From the NCBI GenBank assembly GCA_963741305.1, contig CAVUHL010000003.1, forward strand, positions 3,286,001 to 3,350,000: a DNA stretch of 64,000 nucleotides. The letters are read 5' to 3'. The notes beneath the pieces are model-generated. The model ran no database searches. It was given only the letters and a program-made list of their open reading frames with translations, and was not told the DNA's origin. Origin of the DNA: DATMER01 sp963741305 (lineage in GTDB: Bacteria > Acidobacteriota > Thermoanaerobaculia > Multivoradales > UBA5704). Position numbers and translations under genes: made by a program. Shown in pieces: positions 27,501 through 34,975 of the stretch; the first letter of the stretch is position 1, and each line of letters starts with the position of its first letter.

Positions 27501-27655
27501 CCCGGGTGGTCATCGGCGGCATGACCGTCTCCACTCTGATCACCCTGATCCTGGTGCCGGTCATCTACATGACCATCGCCGAGTGGCAGACCGCCCGGGC
27601 CGAGAAGAAGCAGGCGAGGCGCACCGCCGCGGCCGAAGCCGCCGCGGGCGGGTAG
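24509..27655 (+). CDS. RND efflux transporter, inner-membrane pump
   Basis: A 1048-residue proton-driven pump with the duplicated RND layout: TM1 near 12-32, a large periplasmic loop, TM2-6, TM7 near residue 535, a second loop, and TM8-12. The central proton-relay helix reads ALGVGMLLDNAVVVLEN, with Asp-Asn where AcrB has Asp-Asp, as in SwrC-like members. AGEGAGAEVQ-type C-terminal features are replaced by LGIGQGAEVQASMARVV. Substrate is unknown. A strong GAGGAGAA lies before the ATG. The stop is five bases from the convergent Rpn gene. Confidence 0.93.
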   Translation: MSLASAAVKRPVATTMAVLIVVLFGTVALLQLPIDLLPEVTNPTLTVRTDYPNVGPQEVEDLVTRPIEEAVAAIAGVESINSNSSEGESQVRILFSWGTDLDAAAEEVRSRVERVKGQLPEEAETPSVFKFDLAAFPIVFLGVSSSEMNPIALREFTEEQIERRLERVPGVASVDIRGGLRRQVQVNLDRDRMLALGLSADRITRMLREENLNRPAGKVEEGNLDVFLRTVGEYRGAEEIGSTVVSVREGVPIYLRDIAQVRDGTEELTSMVRINRQPGIRLSLNKQSGSNTVEVADAILAEVERMNQDFRQVKVIPIIDTSGYIRDSMSNVTSNALVGGLLAVLVLFFFLRSVRSTLVIATVTPITVAATFALIYLNGYTLNIMTFGGLALGVGMLLDNAVVVLENIFRKREEGLEANAAAIEGTQEVAAPLIATTLTTMVVFLPILFMKGMAGVMYRQLAVVVAFSQLASLIAGLTLIPVLAARMLRRGEAHPHSRWQAIERFKEMSERSLVWLEDHYRRGIEWALANRSTVVVGSAVLVVLSLLVVPRIGSELMPQTDEGEVRINAEMAVGTRLELMDETFHQMEQIVVDEVPELKTMLTTVGGGGGWRASGGHTGELRLTLVDPSERERSSAEVADALRRRLSALPGAKVRAREGSGLFILNMALGGEDNGLTVEVRGHDIETGYALAEQVQRTLSTVPGLSDVRITRDPGRPERIMRINRDKIARMGLSMDQVAGIIETNVAGSRATVLRQAGREYDIVVRLAEPDRELLADVNQVSLVSAAGETVPLRNVVDVRYAKGPVVIDRKDQERIINVTANAEAGRDLGSLAEAARTALREVDVPGGFAIVVGGEYEEQQKATRQLLWALALAVLLVYMVMAAEFEDLLDPFVVMFSVPTAAIGVFFTMWLTDTTFNIQSYIGMILLIGIVTNNAIVLIDYVNLLRRQEGFALREAVVEGGRRRLRPILMTTAATVLGLIPLALGIGQGAEVQASMARVVIGGMTVSTLITLILVPVIYMTIAEWQTARAEKKQARRTAAAEAAAGG

Positions 27656-27660
27656 GACGG

Positions 27661-28626
27661 CTAGCCGAGCTCGAGCTCGTCGATCGAGGATACGAGGTGG
27701 ATGCGCTTGGCGAGACGGGTCAGCTCGTCAACGTCCTGCAAGCTCTCGACGCGCTGCCGGACTTCCGGAGGCACATTCCCAAACCGCTCCTCGATCAGGG
27801 ACAGGACGACGATCCGGACGCCCTCCTGCCGTCCCTCCTGCCGTCCCTCCTGTCTCCCCTCCTCTTTCCACTCCCGGGTCCATTCGAGGGCTCGTTCTGC
27901 CAGCATGACTTGCATCTCCTGTAGATCTGCGACTTCGGGTACCTGCAATCCCGGGAACCTGGTCGGAAGGAGCACCCGTTTGAGCCAGGTCTCCACGGAC
28001 CGCCGGAGGCCCTCGTCCGAAGACCCGGCGAGGCAGGCGGTCATCTCGGCCATCCCCCTGCCCACGTCTTCAGCGCCCTGGCTCGTCTCCAGCCGGAAGA
28101 GAGCCGCCGCCAGGTTCCGTTCCGCGTCCCGCTCCATCTCCGGAATCCGCAATTCATCGATCAGCGCGTACCGAAGTTGAGGCCGGTAGCTCTCCAGGCC
28201 GCCCGGCACCGGCTCGACCAGGTCGGCCATGTCCAGAGCGGCCCGCCAGGGCCGGGCTCCATTATAAAGGACGAGGAGGAAGACAGGCGGGAGGCGGCCC
28301 GAGGGCGTCAGCAGCTTCTGACGGATCAGGTCCTGGTAGAGCAATCCCAGGTAGGTCATTACCCGGACCGCCATGAAGGGATCGACCGCGGACTGGAACT
28401 CCAGCAGAAGGTACACGTAGAGCCAGCTCCCCTTCCAACCGACCCGCCAGACTACGTCGTTCTCGCGTGAGCGGAGATCGTCGCTCACGTAGCTGCCATC
28501 CACCTTCGTGAGGGTCTTCAAGTCGACCTCGCGGACCCAATCCTCCTTCACGAACCCCTTGAGGAGGTCCGACACCATCGCTGCATGGGAGAACAGCAGC
28601 TTGTAGCCCTTGTCGTGATCGGCCAT
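27661..28626 (-). CDS. Rpn family recombination-promoting nuclease-like protein
   Basis: 321 residues from ATG 28626, preceded by GGAGAG; an ATG 18 bases upstream is possible. It begins DHDKGYKLLFSHAAMV, then ENDVVWRVGW and WLYVYLLLEFQS, the PD-(D/E)XK core of the Rpn/YhgA-like family, whose E. coli members are DNA endonucleases that increase recA-independent recombination. The core acidic residues Asp (in END) and Glu with Gln (in EFQ) are present. The C-terminal tail has EGRQ repeated, encoded by a 12-bp tandem repeat. It stands alone between an RND pump and secreted proteins. Confidence 0.85.
   Translation of the reverse strand: MADHDKGYKLLFSHAAMVSDLLKGFVKEDWVREVDLKTLTKVDGSYVSDDLRSRENDVVWRVGWKGSWLYVYLLLEFQSAVDPFMAVRVMTYLGLLYQDLIRQKLLTPSGRLPPVFLLVLYNGARPWRAALDMADLVEPVPGGLESYRPQLRYALIDELRIPEMERDAERNLAAALFRLETSQGAEDVGRGMAEMTACLAGSSDEGLRRSVETWLKRVLLPTRFPGLQVPEVADLQEMQVMLAERALEWTREWKEEGRQEGRQEGRQEGVRIVVLSLIEERFGNVPPEVRQRVESLQDVDELTRLAKRIHLVSSIDELELG
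27821..27862. repeat. 12-bp tandem repeat within the Rpn-like gene
   Basis: Three to four copies of CCCTCCTGCCGT, the last diverged, encode the EGRQ repeats of the nuclease tail. Copy-number change would keep the frame. Confidence 0.8.
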
Positions 28627-28702
28627 CTCTCCGCCCCGGCACATGTTGCGGCGCCATTGTCCCCGGTTGAGGCGAGAACCATAGCATGCACCCGCAAAAA
28701 TC

Positions 28703-30244
28703 TCACTTGATCTTGCTCAGGAACGCGTCCGGCTGCTTCTCCGACGAGTCGAGCCGCGAGCGCTCCATGGTGCCGATCCACAGGGCGTAGAAGGATTTGC
28801 TGCCGCCAGCGAGGCCCATGTAGTCGCCGAGGAAGAGCTCCTGCGCGACGGCGGCGAAGCGCACGTCGAAGGAGGTGGCGCTCGCGCGGCGGCTGCCGCC
28901 GAAATTCACGCCATCCTTGGACGTCACGGCATAGAGGTCGACCAGGAACTGCCGGCTCGGATCGTTGCGCAGCGAATAGTACGAGACCGCCACCCGGCCG
29001 TCGCCGCTCACTGCCAGCGCCGGGGTGTAGCTCGGCGCGTCGCCGGGGCCGTCGGAGACGCGCTGGGGCGCGCTCCAGGTCCGACCGCCGTCGTCCGAGC
29101 GCGACAGCGCCACCTGGGAGACACCGGACGTGAAGCGGCCATCCATCCAGGCCACGTACAGGCGGCCGGTCCGGGGATCGATGGCCGCGGTCGGCAGGAT
29201 GTCCCCGGTACGCTGGAAGCGCACGGTGGCCACCTGCATCTGGGCGATCTGGACGGGCTCGCTCCACGTGACTCCGCCGTCCTCGGAACGGGAGGCGTGG
29301 AGCACGAGGGGGCTCTGGCCGGTGTCCAGGTGAGCCCAGACGGCGTGGACGACGCCTCCGGGTCCGACCAGCGGGATGATGCCGACGTTCATCCCGTCCG
29401 TTTCCACATCCACCGCCGGCGAGTACGAGGCGCCGCCGTTCCCGGACCAAGCCATGCGCTCGGGCTGCTGAATGACCGCCGTGCCCGCCGCGTTCACGAC
29501 GGCCGTGTCCCAGCCGACGTAGATCCGGCCCCGGTATGGGCTGCCGGCGTAGTTGTCAACGACGATCGCCTGCTTGTCGTCGAAGTTCCGGATGTCGCCG
29601 GTATGGACGGCCACGGGAGGACCCCAGCTCCTGCCGCCATTCTGGGAGACGGAGACGTAGATGCCGTTGTCCGGATTGGTCTCGTTGAAGAGGAGCGAGC
29701 AGTAGTAGGCCCGCCCGCCGGCACCGAAGGCGACCCAGGGGTCCGAGGCCTTTTCGAAGGTGCCGCCGGAGGCGCGCGTCAGGCCGGGCACCAAGGCCTC
29801 GGTCCAGGTGCGCCCACCGTTCTTCGACAGGGCGTAGGTCAGGGCGCGGGCGCCGCCCGTGGTGAAGCGCCCCTCCTGGTAGGCGGCGAGCAGCCTCGTC
29901 TCCCGCTCGGGGTCGATGGCGAGGAAGGGCTCCGCCTGCGTCTCGGGCTGCCCCGCGCCGCCATCCGGAGCCAGGACGTCGCGGCTCACCCGCGTCCAGG
30001 TCGGGCGGGCTTTCGCGGGCAGCTCGGGGACGAGCGCCGGCGCCTGCAGGAGCGCAGCCGGCAGCGGCTCGGTCGCCGGGAGCAGCCCGCGCGAAGAGAG
30101 GAAGGTCCCCTCGAGCTTCTGGAGCAAGCGGCTGCGGGAGAAGGGCGGCTCATCCGAGGAACCGGTGGCTGAGGTGACCGCGAACAGCAGAGCGCTCCCG
30201 GCGAGGAGGACGAACGCCAAGCTGCGGAATCGTGAGGACATCAT
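28703..30244 (-). CDS. Secreted BNR/Asp-box repeat protein, sialidase-like fold
   Basis: 513 residues with an N-terminal signal peptide (SLAFVLLAGSALLFAVTSATG). Asp-box motifs SKNGGRTWTE, SQNGGRSWGP, SEDGGVTWSE and SDDGGRTWSA recur along the chain, so a six-bladed propeller of the sialidase superfamily is likely. I cannot identify the Arg triad of true sialidases, so enzymatic activity is open. It is a paralogue of the gene ending at 30245, sharing signal region, ASDPWVA stretch and C-terminal QPDAFLSKIK. The two are separated by no bases (TAG directly followed by ATG). Confidence 0.85.
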   Translation of the reverse strand: MMSSRFRSLAFVLLAGSALLFAVTSATGSSDEPPFSRSRLLQKLEGTFLSSRGLLPATEPLPAALLQAPALVPELPAKARPTWTRVSRDVLAPDGGAGQPETQAEPFLAIDPERETRLLAAYQEGRFTTGGARALTYALSKNGGRTWTEALVPGLTRASGGTFEKASDPWVAFGAGGRAYYCSLLFNETNPDNGIYVSVSQNGGRSWGPPVAVHTGDIRNFDDKQAIVVDNYAGSPYRGRIYVGWDTAVVNAAGTAVIQQPERMAWSGNGGASYSPAVDVETDGMNVGIIPLVGPGGVVHAVWAHLDTGQSPLVLHASRSEDGGVTWSEPVQIAQMQVATVRFQRTGDILPTAAIDPRTGRLYVAWMDGRFTSGVSQVALSRSDDGGRTWSAPQRVSDGPGDAPSYTPALAVSGDGRVAVSYYSLRNDPSRQFLVDLYAVTSKDGVNFGGSRRASATSFDVRFAAVAQELFLGDYMGLAGGSKSFYALWIGTMERSRLDSSEKQPDAFLSKIK

Positions 30245-31774
30245 CTACTTCACCTTGCTCACGAACGCGTCCGGCTGCCGCTCTCCCTTGTGGAGCAGCG
30301 AGGGCTCGAGGGTGCCGACCCAAAGCGCGTGGAAGAGGTTCTTGCCGCCGACCAGCCCATGGTAGTCGCCGAGGAAGAACCCGCGGTCCGTGACCGACGC
30401 GAAGCGGGCGTCGAAGGACGAGCCGTTCGAGCGGCGGCTGGCGCCGAAGTTCTCGCCGCCCTTGGAGATCACGACGTAGTGGTCGACCAGGTAGGGGTTC
30501 CTGGAGAACTCGTTGGTCTGCGCATAGTAGGCGACCGCCACCCGGCCCTGACCGTCCACGGCGACGGCCGGCGTGAAGCTCGCGAAGCTCCGGTCGTCGG
30601 AGACCTTCCGGCGCGGGGTCCAGGTCCGGCCACCGTCGTCCGACCGCACCAGCGCGATCTCGTCATGGCCCGTGATCTGCCCGCCGTCGGAGAAGTTGTC
30701 CGGCCAGACCACGTAGATCCGGCCGTTGCGGGGATCGACGGCCGCGGACGGCAGCTGGCCGGTGCGGAGGTTTTCCACTCCCGACCTCGACACGGCGGAC
30801 ACCTGTGCCTTCGGGCTCCAGGTTACCCCTCCATCCTCGGAGCGGGAGGTGTAGAGCGCCAGGTTCCTGCTCGTGGTCGCGTGCATCCAGAACAGGTGGA
30901 CCACGCCGCCCGGCCCGACCAGCGGGACCGCGCCGAAGTTCGCGCCGATCCCTTCAATCGTAACGATCGGGCGGAACGACCTGCCGCCGTCCTCGGACCG
31001 TGCCACGCGCAGGATCTGGGTGGTCGCGCCGACCGAGTCCCAGGTGACGTAGACCCGGCCGCGGAAGGGGCTGTCGTCATAGGTGTCGACGATCATGGCC
31101 TCCTTGTCCTCGAAGCTGTTGGCATTGCCGTTGTGGACGGCCACGGGCGGGCCCCAGGTGCGGCCGCCGTCCTCCGAAGTGGAGACGTAGATGCCGTTCT
31201 CGGGGCTGGTCTCGTTGAAGAGCAGCGACGCGTAGTAGGCCCGGCCATCGGGGCCGTACGCCACCCAGGGGTCCGAGGCCTTTTCGAAGGCGCCGCCGGA
31301 GGCGTGCGTCAGGCCGGGCACCGCGGCCTCGCGCCAGGTGCGGCCGCCGTTCTTGGAGAGGGCCCAGGTGAGCGAGCGGGCGCCGCCTGCCGCGAACCTT
31401 CCCTCCTGGTAGGCGGCCAGGAGCCGGAGATCATTCTCGGGGTCGATGGCGAGGAAGGGCTCCGCCTGGGTTTCGGCCTGTCCCAGCCCACCGTCCGGGC
31501 GCAGGATGTCGCGGCTCACCCGCACCCAGGTCTTGGGGCCCTTGCGGGCCTCGGCGGTGACCTCCGCGATCGCCGGCTTTTCGAGGGCCGAGGCGGGCAC
31601 CGGGCCCTGGGCGGGCAGGACGCCGTCCGAGGAGAACCTGGCGGTCTTGCTGCGCTCTGCGAGCCAGCGGCTACGCGAGAAGGGGGCGGGCTCTTCGGAA
31701 GACCCGGAGGCCGCAACCAGCAGCGCGGACCCTGCGAGGATACCCAACGTGAGACGGCGGACCGATGAGGACAT
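30245..31774 (-). CDS. Secreted BNR/Asp-box repeat protein, tandem paralogue
   Basis: 509 residues: signal peptide (RLTLGILAGSALLVAASG), then the same propeller with SKNGGRTWRE, SEDGGRTWGP, SEDGGRSFRP, SEDGGVTWSP and SDDGGRTWTP. It aligns with the downstream gene over its full length, including the N-terminal PFSRSR and the C-terminal QPDAFVSKVK, so the pair arose by tandem duplication and then diverged. Upstream lies the divergent repeat array A2, about 85 bases from the start. Confidence 0.85.
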   Translation of the reverse strand: MSSSVRRLTLGILAGSALLVAASGSSEEPAPFSRSRWLAERSKTARFSSDGVLPAQGPVPASALEKPAIAEVTAEARKGPKTWVRVSRDILRPDGGLGQAETQAEPFLAIDPENDLRLLAAYQEGRFAAGGARSLTWALSKNGGRTWREAAVPGLTHASGGAFEKASDPWVAYGPDGRAYYASLLFNETSPENGIYVSTSEDGGRTWGPPVAVHNGNANSFEDKEAMIVDTYDDSPFRGRVYVTWDSVGATTQILRVARSEDGGRSFRPIVTIEGIGANFGAVPLVGPGGVVHLFWMHATTSRNLALYTSRSEDGGVTWSPKAQVSAVSRSGVENLRTGQLPSAAVDPRNGRIYVVWPDNFSDGGQITGHDEIALVRSDDGGRTWTPRRKVSDDRSFASFTPAVAVDGQGRVAVAYYAQTNEFSRNPYLVDHYVVISKGGENFGASRRSNGSSFDARFASVTDRGFFLGDYHGLVGGKNLFHALWVGTLEPSLLHKGERQPDAFVSKVK

Positions 31775-31859
31775 CGCTCACCTCCAGTAGTAGCCCCCGA
31801 GAGAAGGCCCAACCATGCCGGCGAGCCTGAGACAAACGGCAATGAGCTGAGTTTAGCAC

Positions 31860-32065
31860 CGGACGCGCGGGTAGACCGCTCCACCCACTGGGTAGCTCTC
31901 TCTAACGAACGGGTAGCCGACTCTACTCACTCGTTGGAGCCAGCTACCCAGTGGGTAGATCGCTCCCACCACTCGTTGGGACCGCCTACCCACTCGTTGG
32001 AGCGTCCTACCCAATGGGTAGACCCTTCTACCCGCTCGTTGGAGCGCTCTACCCACGCGTTGCCG
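31860..32065. repeat. Intergenic array A2, ten phased 21-bp units
   Basis: The 369 bases between two divergent genes (31775-32143) hold this array and no gene. Unit starts step by exactly 21 bp: the base after CT lies at 31883, 31904, 31925, 31946, 31967, 31988, 32009, 32030 and 32051, with a weaker unit before the first. Two unit types mix: the near-palindrome CTACCCAGTGGGTAG and CTACCCACTCGTTGG, each followed by a six-base spacer such as AGCGCT. There is no conserved spacer-repeat arrangement of a CRISPR. Open frames across it encode heptads and are artefacts of the 21-bp period. Confidence 0.9.
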
Positions 32066-32143
32066 CCTTCAAACGCTTTGACAGCGGGCTCTCCGCACGC
32101 TAATCTATCGCCACATCGAAGTTTCTCGATAAAGGAGAACACG

Positions 32144-33517
32144 ATGCGCTCACGCGCTGCCCTGATGGTCCTGTGTCTTCTCTCGTCTCCGGCGTCCGCC
32201 CAGATCATCCGCGGCGGCGCGCTCCCGGCTCCCCTCCCGATCCATCCGCCCGACCATTGGTGGAACGTGGACATCAGCGCCGCGCCGGTCGATACGAACA
32301 GCACGAACTTCATCAACTTCATTGGCGCGACCGTCGGGCTCCACCCCGACTTCGGTGGGGAGGGAGAAGAGGAACCCGAGATCTACGGCATGGTCTACAT
32401 GACCGTCCCGGGAACGCAGCCGCTGGAAACCGTGACCTGGACGACCGATTGGAACGAGAGCGACGACGGCGCTCCGGGCCGGCCGGCCGGCTATCCGATC
32501 CCGGTCGAGGCACGGACCGGGGTCAAGTGGATCGAGAGCGGCTACGCGGGGAACGACGACCAGGGCGGCGACCGCCACATGCTGATCGTGGACAAGGACA
32601 ACCGCCTCCTCTACGAGCTCTACCGCACGGTCTGGAACCCCGCCACCCAGGAGTGGGAGGCGGAGTCGGGCGCCATCTTCAAGCTCGACTCGCTGGAACG
32701 GCGGCCGGAGGGCTGGACCAGTGCAGACGCCGCCGGCCTCGCCATCCTTCCGGGACTCGTTCGCTATGAAGAGGTCTTCGGGACCGCGCCGATCAAGCAC
32801 GCTTTCCGCATGACCGTCGATTTCACCAAGGGCCACGTCTGGCCGGCCTCCCACACGGCGAGCACGTCGAGCAACGCCAACGCGCTGCCCATGGGCGCGC
32901 GACTGCGGCTCAAGGCGAGCAAGAACATCACGGGCTACACGCCCCAGCTACAGCGGATCTTCCAGGCCATGAAGACCTACGGCCTGATCGTGGCCGACAA
33001 CGGCTCCGACATGTACATCACCGGCGCCTACGACACGCGCTGGGACAACGGCGTGCTCAACCCGGCCTTCGACGCCCTCGAGGCGAGCGACTTCGAGGTG
33101 ATCCAGCTCGGCTGGAAGCCGGCCGTGGCCAACACCACCGCCGCGCTCGACTACTACACCCTCACCCCCTGCCGGCTGGTCGACACCCGCACCACGCCAG
33201 GGGCGCACGGCGGGCCCGCCGTCCTCCCGGGCCAGCGGGTCTTCGTGGCCACGGGCCAGTGCGGCATCCCCGCGACGGCCAAGGCCCTGGCGGTCAACCT
33301 CACGACCATCACCCCGGGGTCCACCGGGCACCTGAAGGTCTTCCCCGGCAACAGCGCTCCCTCGACCGCGACCGCGCTCAGCTTCACAGCCGGCCTCACC
33401 CGGGCCAACAACGCAACGGTCATGCTGGCCTCCTCCGGCTCGGGCGCGCTTGGAGTTTCCAACACGACCTTGGTGCCGGTGCATGTGGCCATCGACGTGT
33501 TCGGCTACTTCCAGTAG
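32144..33517 (+). CDS. Secreted protein with acidobacterial PCRLVDTR C-terminal domain
   Basis: 457 residues. ATG 32144 follows AAAGGAG at 32131-32137 and starts a clear signal peptide (RAALMVLCLLSSPASAQ). A longer upstream frame runs into array A2 and is rejected. The N-terminal part (HPPDHWWNVDISAAPVD to about residue 340) is of unknown function. The last 110 residues, from YYTLTPCRLVDTRTTPG to VAIDVFGYFQ, are a domain seen at the end of many secreted proteins of this lineage and of actinobacteria, presumably for surface attachment or sorting. Confidence 0.8.
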   Translation: MRSRAALMVLCLLSSPASAQIIRGGALPAPLPIHPPDHWWNVDISAAPVDTNSTNFINFIGATVGLHPDFGGEGEEEPEIYGMVYMTVPGTQPLETVTWTTDWNESDDGAPGRPAGYPIPVEARTGVKWIESGYAGNDDQGGDRHMLIVDKDNRLLYELYRTVWNPATQEWEAESGAIFKLDSLERRPEGWTSADAAGLAILPGLVRYEEVFGTAPIKHAFRMTVDFTKGHVWPASHTASTSSNANALPMGARLRLKASKNITGYTPQLQRIFQAMKTYGLIVADNGSDMYITGAYDTRWDNGVLNPAFDALEASDFEVIQLGWKPAVANTTAALDYYTLTPCRLVDTRTTPGAHGGPAVLPGQRVFVATGQCGIPATAKALAVNLTTITPGSTGHLKVFPGNSAPSTATALSFTAGLTRANNATVMLASSGSGALGVSNTTLVPVHVAIDVFGYFQ

Positions 33518-33526
33518 CCTAGCGAG

Positions 33527-34975
33527 GTGAAAGACAGAGACCACTTCAACCTTGAAGACATCGCCCGCCGCGCCATGATCGAGCGCGGCCTGCACCCCGA
33601 CTTCCCACCGGCGGTGCTGAAGGAGACCGCCAGGCTGGAGGAAGTCCAGCGCTTCACAGGGGATGGCATCCAGGATCTGCGCAAGCTCCCCTGGTTCTCG
33701 ATCGACAACGACGACACCCGCGACCTCGACCAGCTCACGTTTGCGGAGCCGCAGGGCACCGGCATCCGGCTGCTCGTGGCGATTGCGGACGTTGACGCGC
33801 TGGTCCCGCAGGAGTCGGATACCGACCGCCACGCCGGCCACAACACCGTCTCGGTCTACACCCCGGCCCGGATCTTCCCCATGCTGCCGGAACGGCTCTC
33901 GACCGGCCTCACCTCGCTCCACGAAGGGGAGGACCGCCTCGCCGTCGTGGTCGAGATGCGGGTCGATCCGGACGGCTCCGTGGCCGAGGCCACGGTCTTC
34001 CGCGCCGCGGTGCACAACCACGCCCGGCTCACCTACAACGCCGTGGCCGCCTGGCTCGAAGGCCACCGGCCGCTGCCCGAAGAGGCAAAGAAGGTGGAAG
34101 GCCAGCTCCGCCTCCAGGACAAAGCCGCCGAGCGCCTGCGGCAGCGCCGCCACGAGCGCGGCGCGCTCAGCTTCGAGACGGTGCGCACCACGCCCGTGAT
34201 GGAGAACGGCAAGGTCCGCGCCTTGGAGGAGGACAGGAAGAACCGCGCCAAAGAGCTGATCGAGGACGTCATGCTCGCCACCAACTCCGCGACCGCGAGC
34301 TTCCTCGAAGAGCGGGGATATCCCTCGATCCGCCGGCTCGTCCGCACCCCCGCCCGCTGGCCGAGGATCATGGACATCGCCAGGCAGCTGGGAGATCCGC
34401 TGCCGGAGGAGCCCCGGCCCGCGGACCTCTCCCGCTTCCTGGAGCGGCGCCGGGCAGCCGATCCCGATGGCTTTCCCGAGCTGTCCCTCTCCGTGCTCAA
34501 GCTGCTCGGTTCGGGCGAGTACACCGTCGACCTTCCGGGCCAGCCCGCGCCGGGGCACTTCGGCCTCGCGGCCGAGGACTACACCCACGCCACCGCGCCG
34601 AACCGCCGCTATCCCGACCTGATCACGCAGAGGCTGGTCAAGGCAGCCCTCGCCGGCCGGCCCGCATCGTACGAGCCGGCCGCTCTCGAAGAGCTCGCCC
34701 GCTGGTGCACGCGCAAGGAGGACGACGCCCGCCGCGTCGAGCGCCAGGTGGGCAAGTCGGCCGCCGCCATGCTGCTGGCCGACCGGGTCGGAGAGACCTT
34801 CGACGCGATCGTAACCGGCGCCTCCGAGAAGGGGACCTGGGTGCGCACCTGCCGCCATCCGGTCGAGGGCAGGCTGACTCGCGGGCATCAGGATCTGGAC
34901 GTGGGCGACCGGGTCCGGGTCAAACTGGTCTCGGTCAACGTGGAGCGCGGCTTCATCGACTTCTCCAGCCGCTGA
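33527..34975 (+). CDS. RNB-domain ribonuclease, RNase II/R family
   Basis: A 482-residue exoribonuclease-like protein with the RNB domain at about 50-370 and a short S1-like end (VGDRVRVKLVSVNVERGFIDF). The catalytic loop is SIDNDDTRDLDQ (Asp60, Asp66, Asp68). E. coli RNase II has a fourth Asp where Gln69 sits; a Gln there is, as I recall, common in the smaller RNB proteins of other phyla. HATAPNRRYPDLITQR is the RNA-binding stretch. The N-terminal cold-shock domains of RNase R are absent. The start is GTG 33527, nine bases after the previous stop. Its TGA overlaps the ATG of a paralogue. Confidence 0.88.
   Translation: MKDRDHFNLEDIARRAMIERGLHPDFPPAVLKETARLEEVQRFTGDGIQDLRKLPWFSIDNDDTRDLDQLTFAEPQGTGIRLLVAIADVDALVPQESDTDRHAGHNTVSVYTPARIFPMLPERLSTGLTSLHEGEDRLAVVVEMRVDPDGSVAEATVFRAAVHNHARLTYNAVAAWLEGHRPLPEEAKKVEGQLRLQDKAAERLRQRRHERGALSFETVRTTPVMENGKVRALEEDRKNRAKELIEDVMLATNSATASFLEERGYPSIRRLVRTPARWPRIMDIARQLGDPLPEEPRPADLSRFLERRRAADPDGFPELSLSVLKLLGSGEYTVDLPGQPAPGHFGLAAEDYTHATAPNRRYPDLITQRLVKAALAGRPASYEPAALEELARWCTRKEDDARRVERQVGKSAAAMLLADRVGETFDAIVTGASEKGTWVRTCRHPVEGRLTRGHQDLDVGDRVRVKLVSVNVERGFIDFSSR

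Noticed and set aside
31853..32143. N-terminal extension of the secreted protein and antisense frames with heptad repeats
   Set aside because: They are translations of array A2. A good ribosome binding site and signal peptide at 32144 fix the real start.
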